In this document: positions 30,889-33,594 of the stretch, piece after piece
Numbering within the stretch: position 1 is the first letter of the stretch
Layout of the letters: every line of letters starts with the position of its first letter
DNA from: an uncultured Desulfovibrio sp.
GTDB taxonomy: Bacteria; Desulfobacterota; Desulfovibrionia; Desulfovibrionales; Desulfovibrionaceae
Assembly: GCA_900546145.1 (NCBI GenBank)
Contig: URBN01000022.1
Location: 1 to 33,594 of the forward strand
DNA: 33,594 bases
Direction of reading: 5' to 3'
The notes under the pieces: model-generated
What the model saw: only the letters and a program-made list of their open reading frames with translations
The model's database searches: none
What the model was told of the DNA's origin: nothing
Program-made: the position numbers and the translations under genes

Positions 30889-32288
30889 ACGGCCTCCTGA
30901 CCGGCCAGACGGCCGAACACTGTTCCAATGGTCATGCCGAAACCGGCCATATAGCCCTGACCGAGCACATTGCCCGACGTCAGTTCGCCGGCGGCAAAAA
31001 TATTCCTGAACGGAGTGCCATCCTCCTTCAGCACCTGAGCCTTCTCATTGAGGGCCAGGCTCAGGTAGGAGAACGTCACGCCCGGGCGCAGGTAGTAGCC
31101 GTAATACGGTGGCGTATCGATAGGACGGGCCCAGTTTGTCTTGGCAGGCTCGAGATCCTTCGTGGAAATTCCGTCCTTGTCGCCCGGATTGAAGTTTCCG
31201 CCCTTTACGGTATGGGCGTTGAAATCCCTGACCGTTTCTTCCAGTGCAGCGGGATCTATGCCGAATTTCCGGGCGAGGCCGGCGATGGAGTCAGACTCGT
31301 AGGGCGGGAACACGGACGGCATGAACAGGTCGATGGACTTGGAATCTATGATGACATAGGCGATCTGTCCGGGCTGCTGGGCCACGAGACGTCCCCAGAT
31401 GGCATAGCGCTTGGGCCAGATTTCCTCGCCTTCATTGTAAAAACGCTTGCAGTCTCTGTTAACGGCAATGCCGAAGGGCACGCAGTCGAGACGCGTGCAG
31501 ATGCCGCCATCAAACTTGGGCGCACGGCCGTCAATCGCCACGCAGTGCCCCTGCGTGGGATCGCCGAGGGTTTTGGCTCCGTGGTCCATCATGACCTGAA
31601 GCATGCGGCCCTTGTCATACGGCGTTCCGCGGATAAGGAAGTTGGCAGCTTCAGGGCCCCACGCGCGGGTCAGCCATTCAGTATTGGCCTGATAGCCGCC
31701 GGAAGCCAGCACTACAGCCTTGGCCTCCACGATGAACGTAGTGCCCTTCTGGTTTACCTTGGCAGATTTGAACTCACCGTCCCTGATTTCAAGATCCGTC
31801 ACTTCAGCGTCATAGAGCACTTTGACGCCGAGCTTTTCCGCAGTAGCGTAATAGGCGTTGATGAGCGCCTTGCCGCCTCCAAGGAAGAACGCATTGGTGC
31901 GGGAAAGGTGAAGCGTGCCGCGCATGGCCGGCTGAAAATGGACGCCCTGTTCCATCATCCAATAACCGACGTTATTGGAATTCCGGATAACCAGGCGGGC
32001 CATGGATTCTATGGTATTTCCCTTGGTCACGCCCATCAGGTCGTTGAAACATTCCTCTTCCGTGTACGGCCCTGTCAGAAAGTCATTCTTGGCAGCGTGA
32101 ACATAACGGATATTGCGCGTGTGGCGGCTGTTGCCTCCGCGAAATTCCTTCGGTGAAGCCTCGAGCAGCATAACACTGGCGCCGGCGCGGCGCGCCGTTA
32201 TGGCTGCGCAGAGAGCGGCGTTGCCGCCGCCCACGACCAGCACGTCCAGCGGCTGGGTATTCTCACGAGGAGAACTGGTACTTTTCAT
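30876..32288 (-). CDS. tcuA: TcuA-like FAD-dependent tricarballylate dehydrogenase
   Basis: The 470-residue flavoprotein belongs to the fumarate reductase/succinate dehydrogenase flavoprotein superfamily. FAD-binding VLVVGGGNAALCAAITARRAG spans residues 16-36, followed by RGGNSRHTRNIRYVHA. This start, with later TNAFFLGGGKALINAYY, is the characteristic TcuA pattern. In Salmonella it oxidises tricarballylate to cis-aconitate. Its C-terminal GELTSGNVLGQGYMAGFGMTIG closes the FAD site. GGAGG precedes ATG 32288. It heads the block, with no regulator (TcuR) visible in the window. Confidence 0.93.
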   Translation of the reverse strand: MKSTSSPRENTQPLDVLVVGGGNAALCAAITARRAGASVMLLEASPKEFRGGNSRHTRNIRYVHAAKNDFLTGPYTEEECFNDLMGVTKGNTIESMARLVIRNSNNVGYWMMEQGVHFQPAMRGTLHLSRTNAFFLGGGKALINAYYATAEKLGVKVLYDAEVTDLEIRDGEFKSAKVNQKGTTFIVEAKAVVLASGGYQANTEWLTRAWGPEAANFLIRGTPYDKGRMLQVMMDHGAKTLGDPTQGHCVAIDGRAPKFDGGICTRLDCVPFGIAVNRDCKRFYNEGEEIWPKRYAIWGRLVAQQPGQIAYVIIDSKSIDLFMPSVFPPYESDSIAGLARKFGIDPAALEETVRDFNAHTVKGGNFNPGDKDGISTKDLEPAKTNWARPIDTPPYYGYYLRPGVTFSYLSLALNEKAQVLKEDGTPFRNIFAAGELTSGNVLGQGYMAGFGMTIGTVFGRLAGQEAVCLK

Positions 32289-32486
32289 GATTCCTCCGTA
32301 GATCGTCGTGTCCTCACGACCGGGAGTAACTGCAGCCGCGGGACGGACAGAAGGCCGTCAAGCCATTCTCTTTTTTGAGTGCCTCCGCATTTATTAACAA
32401 ACCTGTCACAGAAAAGCGAATCAAAACCCGGGCGCATGTCCAGCGGGGGGGAAGGTACCGGAAAGGCCCAGAAAAGCGGCCGGAGC

Positions 32487-33545
32487 TTAGCGTATTCCGG
32501 GAATATCGTGATGCAGCTTCAGGATAATGAGGAAAGACAGCACGAGCACTCCTTCAAGAACGCCGAAACAGGCCAGCCAGCCGAACTGCGTATAAATAAG
32601 GCCGGGTACGTAGGAGCCGACCAGGCCGCCCGAATAATAGCAGGAAAGGAACAGGCCGTTGACCATGCTGCGGTCGAAGCCGCCGCTTACGGCGATATGG
32701 TTGATAATACCCGGACAGTTTGCGTGAACAAGGAATTCACCGAAGGCTACGCCCCAGAGACCGCCGAACAGCACCCAGAGATTGGGCACAGCCAGCGTCA
32801 CACAGGCCAGCATGTAGAAAGCCGAACCGAAGAGAATAATGTTGGAGGGTTTTTTGAAGACGCGCAGGAGCGGCCCACGGATGAGGCCGGCCAGAATGCC
32901 TACAGAATAGCCCACATACATGAGGCCTATAAGGCCCTCAGAGTGCCCCTGCCCGAGCTCGGCCATGCGGAACGGTACAAGATTGCCCATGGCAGAGAAA
33001 ACGAACAGGCCAGCAGCCTCGGCGAAGAGCAGACTCGGGATGCCCTTCTGGCGCAGGATTTTCCCGTAAACCCTGGGATTGTGCACGGTATGGTGCCCGC
33101 CGCTCGTTTCAGGGACATTGAAAATCAGCACCAGCGCGAGGAGGAAAAGCACACAGACGCCGGTCAGGGTAAGACGCCAGCCGAAAAGCTCTCCGCACCA
33201 GCCCCCCAGGATACGGCCGGAGAGAGAGCCTACGAGCGTGCAGGATACGTAGCCGGCCAGAGCTCTGTTGAAGTCCATATGCCGGAACATACTCGCAATG
33301 GAAACCATGATGGACGTGACAAGCACTGGGACAAACAGCGCCTCAAAACTGCGGACGCCGACCAGAACGAGAAAATTAGGTGCGAAGTAGATGCCCGCTC
33401 CGCTGATGCCCACAAGAAACGTTGACACGAGCAGGGCCTTGCGCACGCCGATGCGGTCCAGAAGGATGCCCACGCACATGGGTGAAATGACCAGGAAGAA
33501 CATAAACACGCTGACCAGCAGGGCGGAGTTGCTCTTGCTTGTCAA
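32487..33545 (-). pseudogene. MFS transporter gene truncated at its 5' end by an insertion sequence
   Basis: The reading frame encodes about 350 residues with 11 membrane helices of an MFS carrier, but the first helix is missing. It opens directly with helix 2 (ALLVSVFMFFLVISPMCVGIL) followed by the loop LLDRIGVRKALL, the family's conserved DRxGxRK motif between helices 2 and 3. Only a TTG (33543-33545) is available, and it lies inside the IS-like end that starts at 33540. The last part (about 20 residues before HHDIPGIR) looks complete. The gene lies just upstream of tcuA in the same direction, so it may have served tricarballylate or aconitate uptake before the break. Confidence 0.75.
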
Positions 33546-33594
33546 ACGAAAGTTCCGGTGACCCCCAAAACGAACGATAATTGACCCCCCTGTC
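33540..33594. mobile_element. End of an IS21-family-like insertion sequence
   Basis: From 33540 the plus strand begins TGTCAAACGAAAG and contains two copies of one unit: AAACGAA then TGACCCCC (33544-33566 and 33568-33589). A TG terminus with several internal repeats at the element end is typical of IS21-family elements. The MFS gene loses its start exactly here. The rest of the element would lie beyond the window, so istA/istB cannot be seen. Confidence 0.65.

Noticed and set aside
1..33594. CRISPR array, rRNA, tmRNA or prophage genes
   Set aside because: No regularly spaced repeats, rRNA sequence or phage structural genes are seen.

Overview
The window looks like chromosomal DNA of an anaerobic, sulfidogenic-type bacterium of the Desulfovibrio/Bilophila/Mailhella group. 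That placement is an inference from gene content (TRAP carrier, TSUP permeases, NikR, FolE2, ferredoxin-dependent 2-oxoglutarate oxidoreductase, TcuAB), moderately high GC, and short intergenic gaps with strong GC-rich terminators; no rRNA or marker gene is present to prove it. About 24 intact protein genes, two tRNAs, one interrupted gene and two pieces of mobile-element debris can be supported.

Layout. 1-744: gene-poor debris with strong terminators and the C-terminal scrap of an IS256-type transposase. 745-820: tRNA-Asn with its own promoter and terminator. 1140-2849: two unrecognised proteins and a HIT-family hydrolase. 2910-6078: a possible structured leader RNA followed by a complete TRAP transporter (dctP-dctQ-dctM) with a strong hairpin after the binding-protein gene. 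6512-6587: tRNA-Thr. 6663-10826 (minus strand): a small conserved unknown protein overlapping gluQRS, an NlpC/P60 lipoprotein with a long charged tail, and a two-gene nikR-folE2 unit. 11219-15038 (plus): CvpA-like protein, MazG, and a large membrane protein with disordered tails at both ends. 15145-17891: two TSUP permeases on the minus strand around a plus-strand HD-domain protein with a decayed kinase-like C-terminus. 17967-21365 (minus): meso-diaminopimelate dehydrogenase, a CBS-ACT protein and an SLC13-type anion symporter.

22003-32288 is the most coherent part. Reading down the minus strand, the order is tcuA, tcuB, a DcuC-type carrier, icd, korDABC, sucCD. These encode an almost complete route tricarballylate -> cis-aconitate -> (aconitase, not in the window) -> isocitrate -> 2-oxoglutarate -> succinyl-CoA -> succinate, with a carrier suited to exchanging di- or tricarboxylates. 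Run in reverse, the same set could use aconitate as an electron sink. The kor and suc genes overlap by 1-4 bases, so they are probably translationally coupled, and hairpins separate the sub-blocks.

Upstream of tcuA, at the right edge, an MFS transporter gene has lost its first membrane helix. The break is at a sequence with the features of an IS21-family end: a TG terminus and two copies of an internal repeat ending in TGACCCCC. The window probably stops inside that insertion sequence.
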